A stretch of DNA of 46,089 nt from Nemertoderma westbladi (taxonomy: Eukaryota; Xenacoelomorpha; Nemertodermatida; Nemertodermatidae): contig JAUCBJ010006884.1 in NCBI GenBank assembly GCA_032718475.1, forward strand, positions 1-46,089, given 5' to 3'. The first letter of the stretch is position 1. Every line of letters starts with the position of its first letter. Below the pieces are notes generated by a model that was not told the DNA's origin, did not search any database, and worked only from the letters and a program-made list of their open reading frames with translations. A program made the position numbers and the translations under genes. Below, in pieces: positions 1-14,907 of this stretch.

Positions 1-3000
1 ACGATTAATATCCCTGCTGAGTATAATTCCTGTGAACAAATAAACGATTAATATCCCTGCTGAGTATAATTCCTGTGAACAAATAAACGATTAATATCCC
101 TGTTGAGTATAATTCCTGTGAACAAATAAACGATTAATATCCCTGCTGAGTATAATTCCTGTGAACAAATAAACGATTAATATCCCTGCTGAGTATAATT
201 CCTGTGAACAAATAAACGATTAATTTCCCTGCTGAGTATAATTCCTGTGAACAAATAAACGATTAATATCCCTGCTGAGTATAATTCCTGTGAACAAATA
301 AACGATTAATATCCCTGTTGAGTATAATTCCTGTGAACAAATAAACGATCAATATCCCTGCTGAGTATAATTCCTGTGAACAAATAAACGATTAATATCC
401 CTGCTGAGTATAATTCCTGTGAACAAATAAACGATTAATATCCCTGCTGAGTATAATTCCTGTGAACAAATAAACGATTAATATCCCTGCTGAGTATAAT
501 TCCTGTGAACAAATAAACGATTAATATCCCTGCTGAGTATAATTCCTGTGAACAAATAAACGATTAATATCCCTGCTGAGTATAATTCCTGTGAACAAAT
601 AAACGATTAATATCCCTGTTGAGTATAATTCCTGTGAACAAATAAACGATTAATATCCCTGCTGAGTATAATTCCTGTGAACAAATAAACGATTAATATC
701 CCTGCTGAGTATAATTCCTGTGAACAAATAAACGATTAATATCCCTGTTGAGTATAATTCCTGTGAACAAATAAACGATTAATATCCCTGCTGAGTATAA
801 TTCCTGTGAACAAATAAACGATTAATATCCCTGCTGAGTATAATTCCTGTGAACAAATAAACGATTAATATCCCTGTTGAGTATAATTCCTGTGAACAAA
901 TAAACGATTAATATCCCTGTTGAGTATAATTCCTGTGAACAAATAAACGATTAATATCCCTGTTGAGTATAATTCCTGTGAACAAATAAACGATTAATAT
1001 CCCTGCTGAGTATAATTTCTGTGAACAAATAAACGATTAATATCCCTGCTGAGTATAATTCCTGTGAACAAATAAACGATTAATATCCCTGCTGAGTATA
1101 ATTCCTGTGAACAAATAAACGATTAATATCCCTGTTGAGTATAATTCCTGTGAACAAATAAACGATTAATATCCCTGTTGAGTATAATTCCTGTGAACAA
1201 ATAAACGATTAATATCCCTGCTGAGTATAATTCCTGTGAACAAATAAACGATTAATATCCCTGCTGAGTATAATTCCTGTGAACAAATAAACGATTAATA
1301 TCCCTGCTGAGTATAATTCCTGTGAACAAATAAACGATTAATATCCCTGCTGAGTATAATTCCTGTGAACAAATAAACGATTAATATCCCTGCTGAGTAT
1401 AATTCCTGTGAACAAATAAACGATTAATATCCCTGCTGAGTATAATTCCTGTGAACAAATAAACGATTAATATCCCTGTTGAGTATAATTCCTGTGAACA
1501 AATAAACGATTAATATCCCTGCTGAGTATAATTCCTGTGAACAAATAAACGATTAATATCCCTGCTGAGTATAATTCCTGTGAACAAATAAACGATTAAT
1601 ATCCCTGTTGAGTATAATTCCTGTGAACAAATAAACGATTAATATCCCTGTTGAGTATAATTCCTGTGAACAAATAAACGATTAATATCCCTGTTGAGTA
1701 TAATTCCTGTGAACAAATAAACGATTAATATCCCTGCTGAGTATAATTTCTGTGAACAAATAAACGATTAATATCCCTGCTGAGTATAATTCCTGTGAAC
1801 AAATAAACGATTAATATCCCTGCTGAGTATAATTCCTGTGAACAAATAAACGATTAATATCCCTGTTGAGTATAATTCCTGTGAACAAATAAACGATTAA
1901 TATCCCTGTTGAGTATAATTCCTGTGAACAAATAAACGATTAATATCCCTGCTGAGTATAATTTCTGTGAACAAATAAACGATTAATATCCCTGCTGAGT
2001 ATAATTCCTGTGAACAAATAAACGATTAATATCCCTGCTGAGTATAATTTCTGTGAACAAATAAACGATTAATATCCCTGCTGAGTATAATTCCTGTGAA
2101 CAAATAAACGATTAATATCCCTGCTGAGTATAATTCCTGTGAACAAATAAACGATTAATATCCCTGCTGAGTATAATTTCTGTGAACAAATAAACGATTA
2201 ATATCCCTGCTGAGTATAATTCCTGTGAACAAATAAACGATTAATATCCCTGCTGAGTATAATTCCTGTGAACAAATAAACGATTAATATCCCTGCTGAG
2301 TATAATTTCTGTGAACAAATAAACGATTAATATCCCTGCTGAGTATAATTCCTGTGAACAAATAAACGATTAATATCCCTGCTGAGTATAATTTCTGTGA
2401 ACAAATAAACGATTAATATCCCTGCTGAGTATAATTCCTGTGAACAAATAAACGATTAATATCCCTGCTGAGTATAATTCCTGTGAACAAATAAACGATT
2501 AATATCCCTGTTGAGTATAATTCCTGTGAACAAATAAACGATTAATATCCCTGCTGAGTATAATTCCTGTGAACAAATAAACGATTAATATCCCTGTTGA
2601 GTATAATTCCTGTGAACAAATAAACGATTAATATCCCTGATGAGTATAATTCCTGTGAACAAATAAACGATTAATATCCCTGCTGAGTATAATTCCTGTG
2701 AACAAATAAACGATTAATATCCCTGTTGAGTATAATTCCTGTGAACAAATAAACGATTAATATCCCTGCTGAGTATAATTCCTGTGAACAAATAAACGAT
2801 TAATATCCCTGCTGAGTATAATTCCTGTGAACAAATAAACGATTAATATCCCTGCTGAGTATAATTCCTGTGAACAAATAAACGATTAATATCCCTGCTG
2901 AGTATAATTCCTGTGAACAAATAAACGATTAATATCCCTGTTGAGTATAATTCCTGTGAACAAATAAACGATTAATATCCCTGCTGAGTATAATTCCTGT

Positions 3001-6000
3001 GAACAAATAAACGATTAATATCCCTGCTGAGTATAATTCCTGTGAACAAATAAACGATTAATTTCCCTGCTGAGTATAATTCCTGTGAACAAATAAACGA
3101 TTAATATCCCTGCTGAGTATAATTCCTGTGAACAAATAAACGATTAATATCCCTGTTGAGTATAATTCCTGTGAACAAATAAACGATTAATATCCCTGCT
3201 GAGTATAATTCCTGTGAACAAATAAACGATTAATATCCCTGCTGAGTATAATTCCTGTGAACAAATAAACGATTAATATCCCTGCTGAGTATAATTCCTG
3301 TGAACAAATAAACGATTAATATCCCTGCTGAGTATAATTCCTGTGAACAAATAAACGATTAATATCCCTGCTGAGTATAATTCCTGTGAACAAATAAACG
3401 ATTAATATCCCTGCTGAGTATAATTCCTGTGAACAAATAAACGATTAATATCCCTGCTGAGTATAATTCCTGTGAACAAATAAACGATTAATATCCCTGC
3501 TGAGTATAATTCCTGTGAACAAATAAACGATTAATATCCCTGCTGAGTATAATTCCTGTGAACAAATAAACGATTAATATCCCTGTTGAGTATAATTCCT
3601 GTGAACAAATAAACGATTAATATCCCTGCTGAGTATAATTCCTGTGAACAAATAAACGATTAATATCCCTGCTGAGTATAATTCCTGTGAACAAATAAAC
3701 GATTAATATCCCTGCTGAGTATAATTCCTGTGAACAAATAAACGATTAATATCCCTGCTGAGTATAATTCCTGTGAACAAATAAACGATTAATATCCCTG
3801 CTGAGTATAATTCCTGTGAACAAATAAACGATTAATATCCCTGCTGAGTATAATTCCTGTGAACAAATAAACGATTAATATCCCTGCTGAGTATAATTCC
3901 TGTGAACAAATAAACGATTAATATCCCTGCTGAGTATAATTCCTGTGAACAAATAAACGATTAATATCCCTGCTGAGTATAATTCCTGTGAACAAATAAA
4001 CGATTAATATCCCTGCTGAGTATAATTCCTGTGAACAAATAAACGATTAATATCCCTGCTGAGTATAATTCCTGTGAACAAATAAACGATTAATATCCCT
4101 GCTGAGTATAATTCCTGTGAACAAATAAACGATTAATATCCCTGCTGAGTATAATTCCTGTGAACAAATAAACGATTAATATCCCTGCTGAGTATAATTC
4201 CTGTGAACAAATAAACGATTAATATCCCTGCTGAGTATAATTCCTGTGAACAAATAAACGATTAATATCCCTGCTGAGTATAATTCCTGTGAACAAATAA
4301 ACGATTAATATCCCTGCTGAGTATAATTCCTGTGAACAAATAAACGATTAATATCCCTGCTGAGTATAATTCCTGTGAACAAATAAACGATTAATATCCC
4401 TGCTGAGTATAATTCCTGTGAACAAATAAACGATTAATATCCCTGCTGAGTATAATTCCTGTGAACAAATAAACGATTAATATCCCTGCTGAGTATAATT
4501 CCTGTGAACAAATAAACGATTAATATCCCTGCTGAGTATAATTCCTGTGAACAAATAAACGATTAATATCCCTGCTGAGTATAATTCCTGTGAACAAATA
4601 AACGATTAATATCCCTGCTGAGTATAATTCCTGTGAACAAATAAACGATTAATATCCCTGTTGAGTATAATTCCTGTGAACAAATAAACGATTAATATCC
4701 CTGCTGAGTATAATTCCTGTGAACAAATAAACGATTAATATCCCTGCTGAGTATAATTCCTGTGAACAAATAAACGATTAATATCCCTGCTGAGTATAAT
4801 TCCTGTGAACAAATAAACGATTAATATCCCTGCTGAGTATAATTCCTGTGAACAAATAAACGATTAATATCCCTGCTGAGTATAATTCCTGTGAACAAAT
4901 AAACGATTAATATCCCTGCTGAGTATAATTCCTGTGAACAAATAAACGATTAATATCCCTGCTGAGTATAATTCCTGTGAACAAATAAACGATTAATATC
5001 CCTGCTGAGTATAATTCCTGTGAACAAATAAACGATTAATATCCCTGCTGAGTATAATTCCTGTGAACAAATAAACGATTAATATCCCTGCTGAGTATAA
5101 TTCCTGTGAACAAATAAACGATTAATATCCCTGCTGAGTATAATTCCTGTGAACAAATAAACGATTAATATCCCTGCTGAGTATAATTCCTGTGAACAAA
5201 TAAACGATTAATATCCCTGCTGAGTATAATTCCTGTGAACAAATAAACGATTAATATCCCTGCTGAGTATAATTCCTGTGAACAAATAAACGATTAATAT
5301 CCCTGCTGAGTATAATTCCTGTGAACAAATAAACGATTAATATCCCTGCTGAGTATAATTCCTGTGAACAAATAAACGATTAATATCCCTGCTGAGTATA
5401 ATTCCTGTGAACAAATAAACGATTAATATCCCTGCTGAGTATAATTCCTGTGAACAAATAAACGATTAATATCCCTGCTGAGTATAATTCCTGTGAACAA
5501 ATAAACGATTAATATCCCTGCTGAGTATAATTCCTGTGAACAAATAAACGATTAATATCCCTGCTGAGTATAATTCCTGTGAACAAATAAACGATTAATA
5601 TCCCTGCTGAGTATAATTCCTGTGAACAAATAAACGATTAATATCCCTGCTGAGTATAATTCCTGTGAACAAATAAACGATTAATATCCCTGCTGAGTAT
5701 AATTCCTGTGAACAAATAAACGATTAATATCCCTGCTGAGTATAATTCCTGTGAACAAATAAACGATTAATATCCCTGCTGAGTATAATTCCTGTGAACA
5801 AATAAACGATTAATATCCCTGCTGAGTATAATTCCTGTGAACAAATAAACGATTAATATCCCTGCTGAGTATAATTCCTGTGAACAAATAAACGATTAAT
5901 ATCCCTGTTGAGTATAATTCCTGTGAACAAATAAACGATTAATATCCCTGCTGAGTATAATTCCTGTGAACAAATAAACGATTAATATCCCTGCTGAGTA

Positions 6001-9000
6001 TAATTCCTGTGAACAAATAAACGATTAATATCCCTGCTGAGTATAATTCCTGTGAACAAATAAACGATTAATATCCCTGCTGAGTATAATTCCTGTGAAC
6101 AAATAAACGATTAATATCCCTGCTGAGTATAATTCCTGTGAACAAATAAACGATTAATATCCCTGCTGAGTATAATTCCTGTGAACAAATAAACGATTAA
6201 TATCCCTGCTGAGTATAATTCCTGTGAACAAATAAACGATTAATATCCCTGCTGAGTATAATTCCTGTGAACAAATAAACGATTAATATCCCTGCTGAGT
6301 ATAATTCCTGTGAACAAATAAACGATTAATATCCCTGCTGAGTATAATTCCTGTGAACAAATAAACGATTAATATCCCTGCTGAGTATAATTCCTGTGAA
6401 CAAATAAACGATTAATATCCCTGCTGAGTATAATTCCTGTGAACAAATAAACGATTAATATCCCTGCTGAGTATAATTCCTGTGAACAAATAAACGATTA
6501 ATATCCCTGCTGAGTATAATTCCTGTGAACAAATAAACGATTAATATCCCTGCTGAGTATAATTCCTGTGAACAAATAAACGATTAATATCCCTGCTGAG
6601 TATAATTCCTGTGAACAAATAAACGATTAATATCCCTGCTGAGTATAATTCCTGTGAACAAATAAACGATTAATATCCCTGCTGAGTATAATTCCTGTGA
6701 ACAAATAAACGATTAATATCCCTGCTGAGTATAATTCCTGTGAACAAATAAACGATTAATATCCCTGCTGAGTATAATTCCTGTGAACAAATAAACGATT
6801 AATATCCCTGCTGAGTATAATTCCTGTGAACAAATAAACGATTAATATCCCTGCTGAGTATAATTCCTGTGAACAAATAAACGATTAATATCCCTGCTGA
6901 GTATAATTCCTGTGAACAAATAAACGATTAATATCCCTGCTGAGTATAATTCCTGTGAACAAATAAACGATTAATATCCCTGCTGAGTATAATTCCTGTG
7001 AACAAATAAACGATTAATATCCCTGCTGAGTATAATTCCTGTGAACAAATAAACGATTAATATCCCTGCTGAGTATAATTCCTGTGAACAAATAAACGAT
7101 TAATATCCCTGCTGAGTATAATTCCTGTGAACAAATAAACGATTAATATCCCTGCTGAGTATAATTCCTGTGAACAAATAAACGATTAATATCCCTGCTG
7201 AGTATAATTCCTGTGAACAAATAAACGATTAATATCCCTGCTGAGTATAATTCCTGTGAACAAATAAACGATTAATATCCCTGCTGAGTATAATTCCTGT
7301 GAACAAATAAACGATTAATATCCCTGCTGAGTATAATTCCTGTGAACAAATAAACGATTAATATCCCTGCTGAGTATAATTCCTGTGAACAAATAAACGA
7401 TTAATATCCCTGCTGAGTATAATTCCTGTGAACAAATAAACGATTAATATCCCTGCTGAGTATAATTCCTGTGAACAAATAAACGATTAATATCCCTGCT
7501 GAGTATAATTCCTGTGAACAAATAAACGATTAATATCCCTGCTGAGTATAATTCCTGTGAACAAATAAACGATTAATATCCCTGCTGAGTATAATTCCTG
7601 TGAACAAATAAACGATTAATATCCCTGCTGAGTATAATTCCTGTGAACAAATAAACGATTAATATCCCTGCTGAGTATAATTTCTGTGAACAAATAAACG
7701 ATTAATATCCCTGCTGAGTATAATTCCTGTGAACAAATAAACGATTAATATCCCTGCTGAGTATAATTCCTGTGAACAAATAAACGATTAATATCCCTGC
7801 TGAGTATAATTCCTGTGAACAAATAAACGATTAATATCCCTGCTGAGTATAATTCCTGTGAACAAATAAACGATTAATATCCCTGCTGAGTATAATTTCT
7901 GTGAACAAATAAACGATTAATATCCCTGCTGAGTATAATTCCTGTGAACAAATAAACGATTAATATCCCTGCTGAGTATAATTCCTGTGAACAAATAAAC
8001 GATTAATATCCCTGCTGAGTATAATTCCTGTGAACAAATAAACGATTAATATCCCTGCTGAGTATAATTCCTGTGAACAAATAAACGATTAATATCCCTG
8101 CTGAGTATAATTTCTGTGAACAAATAAACGATTAATATCCCTGCTGAGTATAATTCCTGTGAACAAATAAACGATTAATATCCCTGCTGAGTATAATTCC
8201 TGTGAACAAATAAACGATTAATATCCCTGCTGAGTATAATTCCTGTGAACAAATAAACGATTAATATCCCTGCTGAGTATAATTCCTGTGAACAAATAAA
8301 CGATTAATATCCCTGCTGAGTATAATTCCTGTGAACAAATAAACGATTAATATCCCTGCTGAGTATAATTCCTGTGAACAAATAAACGATTAATATCCCT
8401 GCTGAGTATAATTCCTGTGAACAAATAAACGATTAATATCCCTGCTGAGTATAATTCCTGTGAACAAATAAACGATTAATATCCCTGCTGAGTATAATTT
8501 CTGTGAACAAATAAACGATTAATATCCCTGCTGAGTATAATTCCTGTGAACAAATAAACGATTAATATCCCTGTTGAGTATAATTCCTGTGAACAAATAA
8601 ACGATTAATATCCCTGCTGAGTATAATTCCTGTGAACAAATAAACGATTAATATCCCTGCTGAGTATAATTCCTGTGAACAAATAAACGATTAATATCCC
8701 TGCTGAGTATAATTCCTGTGAACAAATAAACGATTAATATCCCTGCTGAGTATAATTCCTGTGAACAAATAAACGATTAATATCCCTGCTGAGTATAATT
8801 CCTGTGAACAAATAAACGATTAATATCCCTGCTGAGTATAATTCCTGTGAACAAATAAACGATTAATATCCCTGCTGAGTATAATTCCTGTGAACAAATA
8901 AACGATTAATATCCCTGCTGAGTATAATTCCTGTGAACAAATAAACGATTAATATCCCTGCTGAGTATAATTCCTGTGAACAAATAAACGATTAATATCC

Positions 9001-12000
9001 CTGCTGAGTATAATTCCTGTGAACAAATAAACGATTAATATCCCTGCTGAGTATAATTCCTGTGAACAAATAAACGATTAATATCCCTGCTGAGTATAAT
9101 TCCTGTGAACAAATAAACGATTAATATCCCTGCTGAGTATAATTCCTGTGAACAAATAAACGATTAATATCCCTGTTGAGTATAATTTCTGTGAACAAAT
9201 AAACGATTAATATCCCTGCTGAGTATAATTCCTGTGAACAAATAAACGATTAATATCCCTGTTGAGTATAATTTCTGTGAACAAATAAACGATTAATATC
9301 CCTGCTGAGTATAATTCCTGTGAACAAATAAACGATTAATATCCCTGCTGAGTATAATTCCTGTGAACAAATAAACGATTAATATCCCTGCTGAGTATAA
9401 TTCCTGTGAACAAATAAACGATTAATATCCCTGCTGAGTATAATTCCTGTGAACAAATAAACGATTAATATCCCTGCTGAGTATAATTCCTGTGAACAAA
9501 TAAACGATTAATATCCCTGCTGAGTATAATTCCTGTGAACAAATAAACGATTAATATCCCTGCTGAGTATAATTCCTGTGAACAAATAAACGATTAATAT
9601 CCCTGCTGAGTATAATTCCTGTGAACAAATAAACGATTAATATCCCTGCTGAGTATAATTCCTGTGAACAAATAAACGATTAATATCCCTGCTGAGTATA
9701 ATTCCTGTGAACAAATAAACGATTAATATCCCTGCTGAGTATAATTCCTGTGAACAAATAAACGATTAATATCCCTGCTGAGTATAATTCCTGTGAACAA
9801 ATAAACGATTAATATCCCTGCTGAGTATAATTCCTGTGAACAAATAAACGATTAATATCCCTGCTGAGTATAATTCCTGTGAACAAATAAACGATTAATA
9901 TCCCTGCTGAGTATAATTCCTGTGAACAAATAAACGATTAATATCCCTGCTGAGTATAATTCCTGTGAACAAATAAACGATTAATATCCCTGCTGAGTAT
10001 AATTCCTGTGAACAAATAAACGATTAATATCCCTGCTGAGTATAATTCCTGTGAACAAATAAACGATTAATATCCCTGCTGAGTATAATTCCTGTGAACA
10101 AATAAACGATTAATATCCCTGTTGAGTATAATTTCTGTGAACAAATAAACGATTAATATCCCTGCTGAGTATAATTCCTGTGAACAAATAAACGATTAAT
10201 ATCCCTGTTGAGTATAATTTCTGTGAACAAATAAACGATTAATATCCCTGCTGAGTATAATTCCTGTGAACAAATAAACGATTAATATCCCTGCTGAGTA
10301 TAATTCCTGTGAACAAATAAACGATTAATATCCCTGTTGAGTATAATTTCTGTGAACAAATAAACGATTAATATCCCTGCTGAGTATAATTCCTGTGAAC
10401 AAATAAACGATTAATATCCCTGCTGAGTATAATTTCTGTGAACAAATAAACGATTAATATCCCTGCTGAGTATAATTCCTGTGAACAAATAAACGATTAA
10501 TATCCCTGCTGAGTATAATTCCTGTGAACAAATAAACGATTAATATCCCTGTTGAGTATAATTTCTGTGAACAAATAAACGATTAATATCCCTGCTGAGT
10601 ATAATTCCTGTGAACAAATAAACGATTAATATCCCTGCTGAGTATAATTTCTGTGAACAAATAAACGATTAATATCCCTGCTGAGTATAATTCCTGTGAA
10701 CAAATAAACGATTAATATCCCTGTTGAGTATAATTTCTGTGAACAAATAAACGATTAATATCCCTGCTGAGTATAATTCCTGTGAACAAATAAACGATTA
10801 ATATCCCTGCTGAGTATAATTTCTGTGAACAAATAAACGATTAATATCCCTGCTGAGTATAATTCCTGTGAACAAATAAACGATTAATATCCCTGCTGAG
10901 TATAATTCCTGTGAACAAATAAACGATTAATATCCCTGTTGAGTATAATTCCTGTGAACAAATAAACGATTAATATCCCTGCTGAGTATAATTCCTGTGA
11001 ACAAATAAACGATTAATATCCCTGCTGAGTATAATTTCTGTGAACAAATAAACGATTAATATCCCTGCTGAGTATAATTTCTGTGAACAAATAAACGATT
11101 AATATCCCTGCTGAGTATAATTTCTGTGAACAAATAAACGATTAATATCCCTGCTGAGTATAATTTCTGTGAACAAATAAACGATTAATATCCCTGCTGA
11201 GTATAATTTCTGTGAACAAATAAACGATTAATATCCCTGCTGAGTATAATTTCTGTGAACAAATAAACGATTAATATCCCTGCTGAGTATAATTTCTGTG
11301 AACAAATAAACGATTAATATCCCTGCTGAGTATAATTCCTGTGAACAAATAAACGATTAATATCCCTGCTGAGTATAATTCCTGTGAACAAATAAACGAT
11401 TAATATCCCTGTTGAGTATAATTCCTGTGAACAAATAAACGATTAATATCCCTGCTGAGTATAATTTCTGTGAACAAATAAACGATTAATATCCCTGCTG
11501 AGTATAATTCCTGTGAACAAATAAACGATTAATATCCCTGCTGAGTATAATTTCTGTGAACAAATAAACGATTAATATCTCTGCTGAGTATAATTTCTGT
11601 GAACAAATAAACGATTAATATCCCTGCTGAGTATAATTTCTGTGAACAAATAAACGATTAATATCCCTGCTGAGTATAATTTCTGTGAACAAATAAACGA
11701 TTAATATCCCTGCTGAGTATAATTCCTGTGAACAAATAAACGATTAATATCCCTGCTGAGTATAATTTCTGTGAACAAATAAACGATTAATATCCCTGCT
11801 GAGTATAATTTCTGTGAACAAATAAACGATTAATATCCCTGCTGAGTATAATTTCTGTGAACAAATAAACGATTAATATCCCTGCTGAGTATAATTTCTG
11901 TGAACAAATAAACGATTAATATCCCTGCTGAGTATAATTTCTGTGAACAAATAAACGATTAATATCCCTGCTGAGTATAATTCCTGTGAACAAATAAACG

Positions 12001-14752
12001 ATTAATATCCCTGCTGAGTATAATTCCTGTGAACAAATAAACGATTAATATCCCTGCTGAGTATAATTCCTGTGAACAAATAAACGATTAATATCCCTGC
12101 TGAGTATAATTTCTGTGAACAAATAAACGATTAATATCCCTGCTGAGTATAATTTCTGTGAACAAATAAACGATTAATATCCCTGCTGAGTATAATTTCT
12201 GTGAACAAATAAACGATTAATATCCCTGCTGAGTATAATTCCTGTGAACAAATAAACGATTAATATCCCTGCTGAGTATAATTCCTGTGAACAAATAAAC
12301 GATTAATATGCCTGCTGAGTATAATTCCTGTGAACAAATAAACGATTAATATCCCTGCTGAGTATAATTCCTGTGAACAAATAAACGATTAATATCCCTG
12401 CTGAGTATAATTCCTGTGAACAAATAAACGATTAATATCCCTGCTGAGTATAATTCCTGTGAACAAATAAACGATTAATATCCCTGCTGAGTATAATTCC
12501 TGTGAACAAATAAACGATTAATATTCCTGCTGAGTATAATTCCTGTGAACAAATAAACGATTAATATCCCTGCTGAGTATAATTCCTGTGAACAAATAAA
12601 CGATTAATATCCCTGCTGAGTATAATTCCTGTGAACAAATAAACGATTAATATCCCTGCTGAGTATAATTCCTGTGAACAAATAAACGATTAATATCCCT
12701 GCTGAGTATAATTCCTGTGAACAAATAAACGATTAATATCCCTGCTGAGTATAATTTCTGTGAACAAATAAACGATTAATATCCCTGCTGAGTATAATTC
12801 CTGTGAACAAATAAACGATTAATATCCCTGTTGAGTATAATTCCTGTGAACAAATAAACGATTAATATCCCTGCTGAGTATAATTCCTGTGAACAAATAA
12901 ACGATTAATATCCCTGCTGAGTATAATTCCTGTGAACAAATAAACGATTAATATCCCTGTTGAGTATAATTCCTGTGAACAAATAAACGATTAATATCCC
13001 TGTTGAGTATAATTCCTGTGAACAAATAAACGATTAATATCCCTGCTGAGTATAATTTCTGTGAACAAATAAACGATTAATATCCCTGCTGAGTATAATT
13101 TCTGTGAACAAATAAACGATTAATATCCCTGTTGAGTATAATTCCTGTGAACAAATAAACGATTAATATCCCTGCTGAGTATAATTTCTGTGAACAAATA
13201 AACGATTAATATCCCTGCTGAGTATAATTTCTGTGAACAAATAAACGATTAATATCCCTGCTGAGTATAATTTCAGTGAACAAATAAACGATTAATATCC
13301 CTGCTGAGTATAATTCCTGTGAACAAATAAACGATTAATATCCCTGCTGAGTATAATTTCTGTGAACAAATAAACGATTAATATCCCTGCTGAGTATAAT
13401 TTCTGTGAACAAATAAACGATTAATATCCCTGCTGAGTATAATTTCAGTGAACAAATAAACGATTAATATCCCTGCTGAGTATAATTCCTGTGAACAAAT
13501 AAACGATTAATATCCCTGCTGAGTATAATTTCAGTGAACAAATAAACGATTAATATCCCTGTTGAGTATAATTCCTGTGAACAAATAAACGATTAATATC
13601 CCTGCTGAGTATAATTTCTGTGAACAAATAAACGATTAATATCCCTGCTGAGTATAATTTCAGTGAACAAATAAACGATTAATATCCCTGCTGAGTATAA
13701 TTTCAGTGAACAAATAAACGATTAATATCCCTGCTGAGTATAATTTCTGTGAACAAATAAACGATCAATATCCCTGCTGAGTATAATTTCAGTGAACAAA
13801 TAAACGATTAATATCCCTGCTGAGTATAATTTCTGTGAACAAATAAACGATTAATATCCCTGCTGAGTATAATTTCAGTGAACAAATAAACGATTAATAT
13901 CCCTGCTGAGTATAATTTCTGTGAACAAATAAACGATTAATATCCCTGCTGAGTATAATTTCTGTGAACAAATAAACGATTAATATCCCTGCTGAGTATA
14001 ATTTCTGTGAACAAATAAACGATGAATATCCCTGCTGAGTATAATTCCTGTGAACAAATAAACGATTAATATCCCTGCTGAGTATAATTTCTGTGAACAA
14101 ATAAACGATTAATATCCCTGCTGAGTATAATTCCTGTGAACAAATAAACGATTAATATCCCTGCTGAGTATAATTTCTGTGAACAAATAAACGATTAATA
14201 TCCCTGCTGAGTATAATTTCTGTGAACAAATAAACGATTAATATCCCTGCTGAGTATAATTTCAGTGAACAAATAAACGATTAATATCCCTGCTGAGTAT
14301 AATTCCTGTGAACAAATAAACGATTAAAATCCCAGTTGAATATAATTCCTGTGAACAAATAAACGATTAATATCCCTGCTGAGTATAATTTCTGTGAACA
14401 AATAAACGATTAATATCCCTGCTGAGTATAATTCCTGTGAACAAATAAACGATTAATATCCCTGTTGAGTATAATTCCTGTGAACAAATAAACGATTAAT
14501 ATCCCTGCTGAGTATAATTTCTGTGAACAAATAAACGATTAATATCCCTGCTGAGTATAATTTCTGTGAACAAATAAACGATTAATATCCCTGCTGAGTA
14601 AAATTTCAGTGAACAAATAAACGATTAATATCCCTGCTGAGTATAATTCCTGTGAACAAATAAACGATTAATATCCCTGTTGAGTATAATTCCTGTGAAC
14701 AAATAAACGATTAATATCCCTGCTGAGTATAATTCCTGTGAACAAATAAACG
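1..14752. repeat. 43-bp tandem satellite array, 343 complete units
   Basis: Head-to-tail array of a 43-bp unit that begins ACGATTAATATCCCTG and ends GTGAACAAATAA. Position 14750 is exactly the first base of unit 344, so 343 units (14749 bp) keep register without a net indel; the repeat stops three bases later (ACG) and unique sequence starts at 14753. Variation is nearly limited to three unit positions: C/T at 17, C/T at 29, and T/A at 31 (with T29). The 29 and 31 variants are concentrated in the right third, the A31 form only from about 13.26 kb. About 40 consecutive units between roughly 5.92 and 7.68 kb look identical. The left edge lies outside the window. Open frames inside it (for example minus strand 13894-14100) are by-products of repetition. 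No function can be assigned; a heterochromatic satellite is the default reading. Confidence 0.98.
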
Positions 14753-14907
14753 TAGCTTCGTAGTAAATTTGAGATATCAGAAATAGCAAAAAAAATTAAC
14801 GTGTTCCGTTTTTTTTGTCACATAACGTGACAATCGGTAAATGATTAATTTAATAGCCTATAAATTGTCAAATATGGGCCAATATCCCGATGTGTTGACA
14901 CTTCCAC
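14753..14907. other. Satellite-to-LINE junction, no gene
   Basis: AT-rich single-copy stretch between the 43-bp array and the LINE. It contains an A9 run, a T8 run and a small inverted repeat (GTCAC/GTGAC near 14818-14832). Nothing coding or regulatory is recognisable. Confidence 0.6.

Noticed and set aside
13894-14100. 68-codon minus-strand frame in the satellite
   Set aside because: Arises only where unit variants happen to remove stops; pure repeat translation.
1-14752. CRISPR array
   Set aside because: Units are contiguous and identical, with no variable spacers, in a eukaryotic context.
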